From an uncultured Clostridia bacterium (GTDB taxonomy: Bacteria > Bacillota > Clostridia > Christensenellales > Borkfalkiaceae): a stretch of 60,879 bases of DNA. The first letter of the stretch is position 1, and the number at the start of each line of letters is the position of its first letter. This document shows, piece by piece, positions 1 to 7,149 of this stretch. Where the stretch lies: positions 1 through 60,879 of the forward strand of contig CANQET010000012.1 in NCBI GenBank assembly GCA_947595585.1, given 5' to 3'. The notes under the pieces were generated by a model that was not told the origin of the DNA, ran no database searches, and saw nothing but the letters and a program-made list of their open reading frames with translations. The translations under genes and the position numbers were made by a program.

Positions 1-51
1 TCATATTGCCCCACTTTTGGTATATCATAAGACATCGGTTAACCTCTCTTG

Positions 52-76
52 AACCACGCGACTATCGCGTGGTTTT
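52..76 (+). terminator. Hairpin terminator at left edge
   Basis: A 9-bp perfect stem (AACCACGCG / CGCGTGGTT) with a 5-nt loop runs straight into a T tract on the plus strand. It probably ends a plus-strand transcript that starts outside the window. Bases 1-51 before it show no gene. Confidence 0.6.
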
Positions 77-87
77 CATTAGACAAT

Positions 88-128
88 AAAAAGCAAGGTG
101 CGATAAATTTTATCGCACCTTGCTTTTT
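88..128. terminator. Long perfect inverted repeat, bidirectional terminator
   Basis: Twenty bases (88-107) are the exact reverse complement of 109-128, with A and T tracts at the ends, so the hairpin can stop transcription in both directions. It abuts the outer end of the first 154-bp repeat. The second repeat copy has a different long hairpin in the same relative place (1275-1318). Confidence 0.7.
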
Positions 129-280
129 GGTGCATCGTATGAAAACAAAGTTGAACTTGTTGCGTGGACTAAGTAGCCCCGCAGGGCACACGGAACTTAT
201 GGAGCGAAGCGCAATAAGTATAGTGTGCTATACCTATGGTATAGATGCTCGTCGCCCGTGCGACTAAATTGAAATTTACT
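127..280 (-). repeat. 154-bp structured direct repeat, copy A
   Basis: This copy matches 1324-1477 at 153 of 154 positions; the only difference is T at 174 versus A at 1371. Read on the minus strand it starts two bases before a TAA stop (276-278). It then offers several hairpins in a row: a 5-bp stem with tetraloop ACGG, a 7-bp stem with loop ATA, a long interrupted stem closed by GCACAC/GTGTGC, a GCCC/GGGC stem and a short AAGTT/AACTT palindrome. It contains no coding sequence that looks real. It could be a mobile non-coding repeat or a recombination site. Canonical integron attC core sites are not evident. Confidence 0.9.
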
Positions 281-380
281 CTTTCGGGTTCTTCATAAAT
301 GCAAAAATAACTTATACGATGCCTACACCAATCAGAACAATTGCAAAAACAGCTGCAAGCGGGGATTTGAAGCCATCCCT
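276..380 (-). pseudogene. Remnant of a small membrane protein
   Basis: On the minus strand, directly downstream of the DinB-like gene, one frame reads as the end of a membrane protein: a hydrophobic stretch (LAAVFAIVLIGVGIV), then VIFAFMKNPKE and a TAA stop that sits inside repeat copy A. A TAA at 312-314 interrupts the frame and a TGA at 381-383 closes it upstream. No usable start codon is seen. It is therefore best read as the decayed C-terminus of a gene whose body is gone. The family cannot be told from so short a piece. It matters because its stop is the same repeat-embedded TAA used by the intact gene at 1473-1841. Confidence 0.35.
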
Positions 381-397
381 TCAACGCATGGATCGAA

Positions 398-1105
398 TCA
401 TATCGTAAACCGAAAGACATTTGGCACAGCTTTGTCGCCAAAAGTCTTTACAGCCATTCGGTACATAGCTCTTGCATGGATCCTGTCATGCCAGACAAAA
501 CGTCTGAGCATCTTTCGCAGCGACCATTCTTCATCATAGCTGCCAAGGCAGACGGCACGTTTCAAAAAATCCGATTGATTTTCAAGTGCCGCAAAGCCGC
601 GCTCTCTGCATTCCAAAATCGTGCCTTCATTATCCGCGGAAACGCCAAGTTCTCCAAAATAATACTCATTGACGTTTTTTGTGTGCGCATACATTTCCCA
701 CGCCGTACGCGGGACCTGCCCGTAAAACGTTTTTCGGCTTGGCAGGCAGCTTTTATTTTTATCGGGAATGGCTTGATACAGTGTCAAAAAATCCCGTGCT
801 GATTTCAGGGTGAGTGCTTTCAATTCCGCATATTCTACAAGGCTCAGCACTTTCCTTTCCGAATCAAAGATGACATCAGAATCGGCATCGGAAACGGTCA
901 GATCCGATTGCTTTTCCTGAATGATTTCGCATTCAAAAGCATCGGGCATCAAGCCTCCTTTCCAGCTGATATAAGACTTTATTTCCGTTGGCATTTTCTC
1001 AAGAGCCGAATCCTTGGAGGCGGCGCGCGTAAAGGCACCGACATAGGTATCCGCAAATAAAAGACTGTCGCCGCCGTTGTGTTCCCATACGCAGAATATT
1101 TTCAT
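398..1105 (-). CDS. DinB-like protein
   Basis: The predicted protein has 235 residues. The start chosen is the ATG at 1105, preceded by a GGAG-type ribosome site; the longer reading adds 13 unlikely residues. The N-terminal third (MKIFCVWEHNGGDSLLF...) is not recognised. The C-terminal half has the look of the DinB/YfiT four-helix fold, with a conserved His-rich helix (WSLRKMLRRFVWHDRIHARAMYR). DinB-like proteins are often metal-dependent thiol transferases or of unknown function. Base composition is lower in GC than the main chromosome and the gene sits between two copies of a 154-bp repeat, which suggests acquisition by transfer. Function is not established. Confidence 0.75.
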   Translation of the reverse strand: MKIFCVWEHNGGDSLLFADTYVGAFTRAASKDSALEKMPTEIKSYISWKGGLMPDAFECEIIQEKQSDLTVSDADSDVIFDSERKVLSLVEYAELKALTLKSARDFLTLYQAIPDKNKSCLPSRKTFYGQVPRTAWEMYAHTKNVNEYYFGELGVSADNEGTILECRERGFAALENQSDFLKRAVCLGSYDEEWSLRKMLRRFVWHDRIHARAMYRMAVKTFGDKAVPNVFRFTI

Positions 1106-1160
1106 GGAGATCTCCTCACAAATCCGGACTTGTCGAACACTCACTCACCCGACACTGAAC

Positions 1161-1189
1161 ATTATACCATCCAAATGTGAAGAAATCAA
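1161..1189 (-). promoter_or_regulatory. Sigma-A promoter of the DinB-like gene
   Basis: On the minus strand TTGATT (1184-1189) and a perfect TATAAT (1161-1166) are separated by 17 bp, about 55 bp before the ATG at 1105. The gene therefore has its own promoter and does not depend on the gene behind it. Confidence 0.7.
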
Positions 1190-1274
1190 GCACTCTTCAT
1201 GCACGCTTATCAAAATCTTTTCCTATTATGTAGTTTATGTCAACTTAAAACTTTCAAACTCCTCAATATAGCAA

Positions 1275-1318
1275 AATAGCCCGAACGTTCTTTTTACGAA
1301 AAAGAAGTTCAAGCTATT
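1275..1318. repeat. Long interrupted inverted repeat next to repeat copy B
   Basis: The arms AATAGC-GAAC-TTCTTTTT and AAAAAGAA-GTTC-GCTATT pair around an ACG loop with small bulges. The hairpin lies 5 bp from the end of repeat copy B, mirroring the hairpin beside copy A. It could end minus-strand transcription from the gene at 1473-1841. The 1106-1472 gap holds only this hairpin, repeat copy B and the promoter at 1161-1189. Confidence 0.6.
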
Positions 1319-1323
1319 AAGAC

Positions 1324-1477
1324 TTGGTGCATCGTATGAAAACAAAGTTGAACTTGTTGCGTGGACTAAGAAGCCCCGCAGGGCACACGGAACTTATGGA
1401 GCGAAGCGCAATAAGTATAGTGTGCTATACCTATGGTATAGATGCTCGTCGCCCGTGCGACTAAATTGAAATTTACT
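1324..1477 (-). repeat. 154-bp structured direct repeat, copy B
   Basis: This is the second copy of the element at 127-280, with one mismatch. On the minus strand it starts two bases before the TAA stop (1473-1475) of the flavin-binding-type gene, so that stop codon is part of the repeat. The far end reads GATGCACCAAGTC, of which GCACCAAGTC is also the 3' end plus four following bases of the tRNA-Leu at 1986. Confidence 0.9.
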
Positions 1478-1841
1478 TAAATTCAACTTTGCTTGCAGTT
1501 ATCTTAAACAGCAAGTAATGTTTTGAAGTTGCCTTACCGTAGTGCTTTATAAGAACGGGGCATTCTTCCATAAATCGTCTTTTTAATTCTATATCGTTGC
1601 ATTCTTCCGCAAAACCCGTAATACGCAACCATTCTCTTGTATCTCTCTTTTTTGCTATAATTTGTATATGTCCGTTGGTGCGTAGCTGCTTGTGCGCTTC
1701 ATTGCCGTCGTGTGTAGCAATATAGAGGTTTTCATCCACTTCCATAATAGCTCCAAACGGTCTTACAGCAGGAAATTCATTGTTAATTGTTGCTATATAA
1801 AAACATTCGCAATCTTTTATAAAGTCATAAACCTTACTCAT
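1473..1841 (-). CDS. Pyridoxamine 5'-phosphate oxidase family protein
   Basis: The predicted protein has 122 residues, typical of the short split-barrel flavin-binding proteins of this family. The N-terminus (YDFIKDCECFYIATINNEFP) followed by RPFGA and the later WLRITGFAE are characteristic of that barrel. Members bind FMN or F420-like cofactors; substrates are mostly unknown and it should not be taken as vitamin B6 biosynthesis. The ATG at 1841 follows ACGGAGG. A TATAAT box lies at 1877-1882. Base composition is AT-rich like the rest of the island. The TAA stop lies inside repeat copy B. Confidence 0.85.
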   Translation of the reverse strand: MSKVYDFIKDCECFYIATINNEFPAVRPFGAIMEVDENLYIATHDGNEAHKQLRTNGHIQIIAKKRDTREWLRITGFAEECNDIELKRRFMEECPVLIKHYGKATSKHYLLFKITASKVEFK

Positions 1842-1876
1842 AATAATGCCTCCGTAAATTCCTGTTTATCGCTACA

Positions 1877-1882
1877 ATTATA
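1877..1882 (-). promoter_or_regulatory. -10 box of the flavin-binding-type gene
   Basis: A perfect TATAAT on the minus strand lies 35 bp before the ATG at 1841. The expected -35 position holds only a weak match (TTTCTC). Confidence 0.5.
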
Positions 1883-1925
1883 CCATAAAAACAGGAGAAA
1901 CGCAAGTAGCAGGCGGCACTCATAG

Positions 1926-1976
1926 ATAAAAAGTAAATCCGAACCACTCACTCGTTACGAGTATTCGGTTCGGATT
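1926..1976 (-). terminator. Terminator of tRNA-Leu
   Basis: AATCCGAACC (1936-1945) pairs with GGTTCGGATT (1967-1976), with a second small hairpin inside (1950-1962). On the minus strand it is followed by TTACTTTTT. It sits 10 bp beyond the CCA end of the tRNA and marks the border with the AT-rich block. Confidence 0.75.
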
Positions 1977-1985
1977 ATACTGACT

Positions 1986-2068
1986 TGGTGCGGATGACAG
2001 GACTTGAACCTGCATGGTCTCCCACAGGAACCTGAAACCTGCGCGTCTGCCAGTTTCGCCACATCCGC
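1986..2068 (-). tRNA. tRNA-Leu (CAG)
   Basis: The minus strand folds as a class II tRNA: a 7-bp acceptor stem (GCGGATG / CATCCGC), encoded CCA, a D arm with TGGCGAAACTGGCAGACGC, anticodon loop TTCAGGT giving CAG, a long variable arm, and the GGTTCAAGTCC T arm. No separate promoter is evident, so it may be read through from the peptidase E operon. AT-rich, apparently acquired DNA starts just past its 3' end, a common place for island integration. Confidence 0.95.
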
Positions 2069-2116
2069 ATATCATTTTTCGCGGGCGGCCCCGCGGCGGG
2101 AGATCGGCCCCGCAGG

Positions 2117-2800
2117 TCAAAACTCGGTTTTGACGATCTTCTCGCCCGAAGTTGCATCGAGCCACCAAACTTTTCCGCCCGCGGAGATGCTTCCGACGGG
2201 TTTCCCGTCTACGATCTCGAGGGCAGCGTTGTTCTCGACGCCCCAAGCGCAGTATTGATTATACAACAGGATGCGGTCGAAGTCAAGCATTCTTTCGTTG
2301 TAATGCGGAGAAATTTTTCCCTTGAGGATGCCGAGGCCGGGATACATGGCGTATTCCCCCTCGATCACGGAGTCCGAATACATCTCCTCGAACCAACAGA
2401 TCGCCCCCGCGGAGAGTCCGCAGATGAGGGTGCCGCGGGCAAGCGCCGCTTGGATATAGGGATACAGCCCCGTCTCGTGCCAACTCTTCAGCATGAAGAC
2501 GGTATCTCCCCCGCCGATGTAGAGAAAATCCGCTGCGGCGAACTTCTTCTGCATTTTTTCGGGATCGATCTCCCGCCCCACGGTGAGGGCGACGTCCGTC
2601 TTGATATCGAAGATGCCCGTATACACCTTGTGGAAGGTGTTGTAGTAGGGCATACAATCGTGGCTGGCGGTGGGAAGGAAGAGCCCGCAAGCACGGGATT
2701 CCCCCGCATGCGCCTTGGCAAGACGGGCGATGTATGCATCGATCTCGAGCGTCTCACGCGTCTTGAGTTCCCCGCCTCCGATGAGGATCATGTGTGCCAT
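2117..2800 (-). CDS. Peptidase E-like (family S51) protein
   Basis: The predicted protein has 227 residues with a class I glutamine-amidotransferase-like fold. The nucleophile elbow CGLSAGAICW carries the Ser of family S51, and FLYIGGGDTVFML precedes it, as in aspartyl dipeptidase PepE and cyanophycinase relatives. S51 peptidases cleave Asp-X dipeptides, but the substrate here is not shown. The ATG overlaps the stop of the preceding P-II gene (TAATG) and has GGAG upstream, so it is the last protein gene of that operon. Cytoplasmic; no signal peptide. Confidence 0.85.
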   Translation of the reverse strand: MAHMILIGGGELKTRETLEIDAYIARLAKAHAGESRACGLFLPTASHDCMPYYNTFHKVYTGIFDIKTDVALTVGREIDPEKMQKKFAAADFLYIGGGDTVFMLKSWHETGLYPYIQAALARGTLICGLSAGAICWFEEMYSDSVIEGEYAMYPGLGILKGKISPHYNERMLDFDRILLYNQYCAWGVENNAALEIVDGKPVGSISAGGKVWWLDATSGEKIVKTEF

Positions 2801-3648
2801 TACTTCTTCTCCCCGTCCGAAGCCGGAGCGGTCCCTTCAAGGAGGGCCGCCTCGCTCGCAGAGATGCCGGCAGTGCGGTCTACAGGGACGCAGAAGATGA
2901 CGCCACCCGCCTCCGTCTTGACGCCGACACGCTCGGAAAGCGCGTTCATGATCTGCATCGCCGCCTCTTTTTTGGTGAGGATGAGGAGGATCTCCTGTTC
3001 CCGCATCAGGGAGATGCCGATGAATTGTTCGGCCTTCTCGTTGCTCATCGAGCGGGAGCGGATGATCGTCCCCCCTGCGGCCCCTGCTTCGCGTGCCGCT
3101 TCCATGGCGCTATCCACATAATTTGCAGCGACGGCTGCGACGATGAGCGTATATTTTCTATCCTCAGAACTCATGATCGTGCTCCTATCCGTGGTTTTGT
3201 TGGTCGATGCCGAAGTGATGCCCTTTGCGACGATTCCCGAGACGCCCGAGAGCGGGATCGTAAACGTGATCCCCCGTCCGACGAGATAGAGCGACATCTT
3301 GTTGCGTACTTCGCGCAGGATGAGAGCTTCGTCGCTCTCGGGGATGAGCGATATGAGGACGGATTTTTCGGTCTGTCCGATCCCGAGGTAGTCGAGCATG
3401 GCAGAGCGTGCCGTCCCCGTGCCCGCAAACGTATACGAGAGCGCAACCGAACAGGCGTCGAGGATCTCCTTGAGCCGCGCTTCGTCGTTGCGGTTGACGA
3501 CGCTCAAAAGCAGCTTTGCGCGGAGCGGCATCTCGGGCTGTTTTCCGCCGAGCGGAGCCGAGAGCAGCGCCCCCACGATCCCCGATGGCTTGCGCGGGGG
3601 AAGCGTTTTTCCTTTTTGCTTGCCCTCTACATGCTTTTCGGCCATCAT
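2800..3648 (-). CDS. Tandem P-II-like signalling protein
   Basis: The predicted protein has 282 residues and contains two similar ferredoxin-like halves (about residues 45-145 and 165-265). Each half has the pattern strand-helix (RNDEARLKEILDAC; NYVDSAMEAAREAG), a loop region, strand (SVLISLIPE; EILLILTKK) and a further helix-strand, as in P-II nitrogen regulators. No classical P-II T-loop with the uridylylated Tyr is seen. It starts at an ATG that overlaps the stop of the DUF1538 membrane gene (ATGA), so the two are translationally coupled. In known families P-II-like proteins bind nucleotides and gate a partner membrane protein; by context the partner is the DUF1538 protein. The ligand is unknown. 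Confidence 0.8.
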   Translation of the reverse strand: MMAEKHVEGKQKGKTLPPRKPSGIVGALLSAPLGGKQPEMPLRAKLLLSVVNRNDEARLKEILDACSVALSYTFAGTGTARSAMLDYLGIGQTEKSVLISLIPESDEALILREVRNKMSLYLVGRGITFTIPLSGVSGIVAKGITSASTNKTTDRSTIMSSEDRKYTLIVAAVAANYVDSAMEAAREAGAAGGTIIRSRSMSNEKAEQFIGISLMREQEILLILTKKEAAMQIMNALSERVGVKTEAGGVIFCVPVDRTAGISASEAALLEGTAPASDGEKK

Positions 3649-5183
3649 AGCACCTCGTATTCGAGTATTTTTTCTTCGACGGTGAGGAAATTCCGCTTGA
3701 TCTTGCCCGTCTTGCGCTTATAGAGAATGCCGAGGATCTGGATCGAGATCAGCGGCGTGAGCGCGACAAAGGCGATACAGCCGAATGCCTGTGTCATGAT
3801 GAGGGAAGGATCCCCTCCGCTCAGCGTGTAGCAAGCGCCGATCGCGAGCGGGAGGACGAACGATGAGACCATCGCACCGCTTGCGACCCCGCCCGAGTCG
3901 AACGCGATACCCGTGAAGACGGGCGGCGTAAAGAAGGTGAGGATGAGCGCGATCGCGTAGCCCGGGGCGAGGATCCATAAAATATTGATGCCCGTGAGAA
4001 TGCGGAGCATGGCAAGCCCGAGCGAAATACACACGCCGATGCACAGGCCGTGCTTCATGGAAGCGGCCGAGATCGCACCCGCCGACATGCGCTCGACCTG
4101 CTTATTCAAGACGTGCACGGCGGGTTCGGCGGCGACGATGAAATAGCCGATGAGCATTCCGACGGGGATGAGCAGGGCGCCGTTCCAAAGCTTCGCAAGT
4201 CCCTCTCCGATCGCCCTGCCGACGGGCATGAATCCGACATTGGCGCCCGTAAGAAAGAGCACAAGTCCGACGAAAGTATACAAAAAGCCCATGAAGATCC
4301 GCACGACCAAGCGCTTACGGAAGGAGCGCGTAATGAGCTGGAAGAGCAGGAAAAATGCGATGATGGGCGAGATCGCGATGGCGACTTCCTTGGCGTAATC
4401 GGCAAAGCCGTGGAGGTAGGCAAAGAGCACGTCGTGCGTATCCGTAACTTCCATGAGTGCTTCGTAAGGATAATCGGGATCGTGTACCTTGAAGATGATC
4501 CCGAGGACGAGCACGGCGATGATCGGCCCCACGCTCGAGAGGGCGACGAGGCCGAAGGAGTCGTCTTGCCCGCCGCTGCCCGCACGAAGCGAGGCAACGC
4601 CCATGCCGAGGGAGAGGATGAAGGGCACCGTCATGGGGCCTGTCGTCACGCCGCCCGCATCGAAGGAGACCGCCCAGAAGGAGGGATCCACGAAGATGCT
4701 TGCGATGAACGCCCCGACGTAAAAGACGATGAGAAGGATGGAAAGACGGATATGCAGCACGATGCGGAGCATCGCGATCATTAGAAAGATCCCCACGCCG
4801 ACGGCGACGGTGAGGATGAGAAGATAGTTCCCGAGCGGCGTCTTTTCCGCGATCGCAGGGACCTGCCGTGCGAGGATCTGAAGGTCGGGCTCTGCGATCG
4901 TCACGATGATGCCGATGACGAGAGAGATGAGCGCAATGAGCCATACCTTCCTCGATTTCGTGACCGCAGATCCGATCCGTTCGCCGATGACGAGCATCGA
5001 CATATCCGCGCCCTGCGTAAAGAGCCCCATCCCGACGATCAGCAAAAAGACGCCCGCAATAAACAAGACGAACGTTCCCGCCTTGAGGGGCGTCACCGTG
5101 AGCGCGAGTGCGACCACGATAAGAGCGATGGGCAAGATCGCAGTCAGGGACTCAACGATCTTGTCGCGCAGCGCTTTCGTCAT
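3645..5183 (-). CDS. DUF1538 integral membrane protein
   Basis: The predicted protein has 512 residues and is a polytopic membrane protein with an internal duplication. The two halves carry the matching motifs FDAGGVTTGPMT (174-185) and FDSGGVASGAMV (428-439) inside helices, the hallmark of DUF1538. About a dozen hydrophobic segments are visible. The symmetric repeats suggest a transporter or channel, but no substrate is established. The neighbouring tandem P-II protein is coupled to it and is probably its regulator. The ATG at 5183 is preceded by GGAGG and lies 31 bp after the stop of rpiB. Confidence 0.88.
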   Translation of the reverse strand: MTKALRDKIVESLTAILPIALIVVALALTVTPLKAGTFVLFIAGVFLLIVGMGLFTQGADMSMLVIGERIGSAVTKSRKVWLIALISLVIGIIVTIAEPDLQILARQVPAIAEKTPLGNYLLILTVAVGVGIFLMIAMLRIVLHIRLSILLIVFYVGAFIASIFVDPSFWAVSFDAGGVTTGPMTVPFILSLGMGVASLRAGSGGQDDSFGLVALSSVGPIIAVLVLGIIFKVHDPDYPYEALMEVTDTHDVLFAYLHGFADYAKEVAIAISPIIAFFLLFQLITRSFRKRLVVRIFMGFLYTFVGLVLFLTGANVGFMPVGRAIGEGLAKLWNGALLIPVGMLIGYFIVAAEPAVHVLNKQVERMSAGAISAASMKHGLCIGVCISLGLAMLRILTGINILWILAPGYAIALILTFFTPPVFTGIAFDSGGVASGAMVSSFVLPLAIGACYTLSGGDPSLIMTQAFGCIAFVALTPLISIQILGILYKRKTGKIKRNFLTVEEKILEYEVL

Positions 5184-5214
5184 GTGCCAATCCTCCGAAG
5201 TGCAGTATCAAAAG

Positions 5215-5667
5215 TCAGTGGGAGTTATTCTGCTCGATCGCCGCGATCTTTCGGATCCTGCGGACGTGTTTTTCCTCTCCCGAAAAGGGCGTCTCGAGGA
5301 AGACGCGCACGATCTCCTTTGCGAGGGAGACGCCGAGCATGCCACCGCCGAGGGCGAGCATATTGGCGTCGTTGTGCAGCCGCGTCATCTTCGCGGAGAG
5401 CGGATCCGAGCACAGCGCACAGCGGATGCCGCAGACCTTGTTTGCGGCAATGGAGATGCCGATGCCCGTCGTACAGACGACGATCCCCCGCTCGCATTCG
5501 CCGCATGCGACCGCTTCGGCCGCCGCAAGCGCGAAATCGGGGTAATCGCAGGAATCGAGGTTATGCGTTCCGTAGTCGATGACCTCGTGGCCTTCCTCAC
5601 GAAGATATGCCGCGATCTGCAATTTGAGTGCAAATCCGCCGTGATCGCAACCTAAAGAAATTTTCAT
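5215..5667 (-). CDS. rpiB: Ribose-5-phosphate isomerase B
   Basis: The predicted protein has 150 residues and covers the whole RpiB/LacAB family. It begins with MKISLGCDHGGF, carries the DYG strand, and has the active-site Cys in VVCTTGIGISIAANK followed by RCALC. It interconverts ribose-5-phosphate and ribulose-5-phosphate in the non-oxidative pentose phosphate pathway. The start at 5667 fits the family; longer readings lack conservation. It follows ywlE, as in the Bacillus ywlC-ywlE-ywlF order. Confidence 0.93.
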   Translation of the reverse strand: MKISLGCDHGGFALKLQIAAYLREEGHEVIDYGTHNLDSCDYPDFALAAAEAVACGECERGIVVCTTGIGISIAANKVCGIRCALCSDPLSAKMTRLHNDANMLALGGGMLGVSLAKEIVRVFLETPFSGEEKHVRRIRKIAAIEQNNSH

Positions 5668-5693
5668 AATACCCCCACCCCTATATCGTTTAT

Positions 5694-6158
5694 TTAAGAT
5701 TTTTGCCCCTCTTCCTCGAGCGGCGGGCAATGGATCCGCATGATACGCGGCATGCATTCGCGGATGATGCGGAGCGTTGCACGGTAGGCGTCGATGCCCT
5801 GCCCGTAAGGGTCGGGGATCTCGGTGCCGCCCGCCGCTTTGAAGGTCGTCACGTTGGGAAATGCGGAGAGCTCATCTGCGATCGTCTGCGTCATACAGAT
5901 GACGACCGAGGCCTCCGTGATCATCTTCTCGGTGATAAGGCGGGAAGAAAAGGTCTTGGAGTACGGGATCTTCGCCTCGGTGAGCGCCTGACGGCTCTCG
6001 GCCGACATCGGGCTGCCCTCGTGGGCGCGGATACCCGCCGAGCGGACGTTGTACCACGCGATTTTCTGCTTTTTGAGGGCATGTTTCAAGACTGCCTCCG
6101 CCATGGGCGAACGGCAGGTGTTGCCCGTACATACAAACAAGATCTTCTTATGTTTCAT
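5694..6158 (-). CDS. ywlE: Low-molecular-weight phosphatase, YwlE-type
   Basis: The predicted protein has 154 residues. The P-loop VCTGNTCRSPMAE at the N-terminus and the general-acid DPYGQ near the end define the low-molecular-weight phosphatase fold. Thr in the CTGNTCR loop is the residue that in Bacillus YwlE gives preference for phosphoarginine over phosphotyrosine, so protein-arginine phosphatase is the likelier activity. The start at 6158 overlaps the stop of the threonylcarbamoyl-AMP synthase gene (ATGA). No mcsB arginine kinase is visible in this window. Confidence 0.88.
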   Translation of the reverse strand: MKHKKILFVCTGNTCRSPMAEAVLKHALKKQKIAWYNVRSAGIRAHEGSPMSAESRQALTEAKIPYSKTFSSRLITEKMITEASVVICMTQTIADELSAFPNVTTFKAAGGTEIPDPYGQGIDAYRATLRIIRECMPRIMRIHCPPLEEEGQKS

Positions 6159-7147
6159 GTTTGCTCCCCGAATGCCTTTTTGAATCTGTTGCATACGCCC
6201 GCCATCACGCCGCCGCGGGCCTTGGGTTCGATGCCGATGAGAAGGGTCGCCGAATCTTCCGCGCGGCGCAGGAGCGCATAGAGGCGCCGTGCCATCTCTT
6301 CGCCCGTTGCGCCGAGGTCGAGGACCTCCGCCCCTTCAAGCGCGGGGATCAAGGCGCTTTCGCACAAGATGAGCGGTTTTCCGCACCCCATCTCTTCATT
6401 TCGGTAGATGCGAAGGGCCTCCTCCGCACTGTTTGCAAGGGCCGTAGGGCAGCGCGGCGCATAGTGTTTGTATGCCATGCCCGGGCTCTTCGGCTTCTCC
6501 CCCGTCTGCCGTTTGTATACGCCGCAATCCCCCGCGACGGCCGAGATCATCTCCCGCGTCACGAGGCCCTCCCGCAGGATCTGCGGGACCTTGCCCGTAC
6601 AATCGAGCACCGTGCTCTCGATGCCGCCCGTGCAGGCGCCGCCATCGAGAATGAGCGGGATCTTGCCTTGGAAGTCGTCGTAGACGTGCTGCGCGGTGAC
6701 GGGCGAGACGTGCTTGGAGAGGTTCGCGCTCGGCGCCGCGACGGGAAGATCCGAAGCCCGCAAAAACGCCTGTGCGACGGGCGACGACGGCACGCGGATC
6801 GCGAGCGTATTCAGCCCGCAGGAGACGTATTTCGAGACCTTGCCCGTCGAAGGATAGACCATCGTGAGCGGCCCCGGCAAAAACGCCGCACGGAGCGCCG
6901 CGGCATAGTGCGGTTCGCCGTCGATGAGCTGCGTGATATCGTAGTCCCTATGGACATGCACGATGAGCGGATTGTCGGCGGGACGCCCCTTCAGGGCGAA
7001 CACTTTGAGGACGGCTTCGTCGTCGAAGGCGTTGGCACCCAAGCCGTAGACCGTCTCCGTGTGAAAGGCGACGACCTCCCCCGCTTTGATGTAAGCCGCG
7101 GCCGTAGCGAACCTGCCGCGCGTCCGCCCGAGGATCTTGGTCTCCAT
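6155..7147 (-). CDS. ywlC: L-threonylcarbamoyladenylate synthase (Sua5 type)
   Basis: The predicted protein has 330 residues, the length of Sua5 proteins with a C-terminal extra domain. The YrdC part shows PTETVYGLGANA-like HTETVYGLGANAFD, KGRPADNPLIVH, FLPGPLTMV, AIRVPSSPVAQ and APSANLSKHVSPT-like motifs. The Sua5 domain follows after the SPGMAYKHYAP linker, which is diagnostic. It makes threonylcarbamoyl-AMP for the t6A37 modification of ANN-decoding tRNAs. The ATG at 7147 lies 2 bp from the stop of dnaB. Confidence 0.92.
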   Translation of the reverse strand: METKILGRTRGRFATAAAYIKAGEVVAFHTETVYGLGANAFDDEAVLKVFALKGRPADNPLIVHVHRDYDITQLIDGEPHYAAALRAAFLPGPLTMVYPSTGKVSKYVSCGLNTLAIRVPSSPVAQAFLRASDLPVAAPSANLSKHVSPVTAQHVYDDFQGKIPLILDGGACTGGIESTVLDCTGKVPQILREGLVTREMISAVAGDCGVYKRQTGEKPKSPGMAYKHYAPRCPTALANSAEEALRIYRNEEMGCGKPLILCESALIPALEGAEVLDLGATGEEMARRLYALLRRAEDSATLLIGIEPKARGGVMAGVCNRFKKAFGEQT

Positions 7148-7149
7148 CT

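Noticed and set aside
312-314. TAA read through as a recoded codon in the membrane-protein remnant
   Set aside because: There is no start codon, a second in-frame stop closes the segment upstream, and no recoding signal is seen. Decay is simpler.
127-1477. Integron attC sites
   Set aside because: The gene-plus-repeat order resembles integron cassettes, and GTTGAAC (150-156) fits one core-site consensus, but no paired RYYYAAC and GTTRRRY ends are found in the right orientation and no integrase is visible. I keep the cassette idea only as a hypothesis.
2069-2116. Terminator between peptidase E and tRNA-Leu
   Set aside because: GC-rich inverted segments are present but are followed by A rather than T on the minus strand, so read-through into the tRNA seems likelier.
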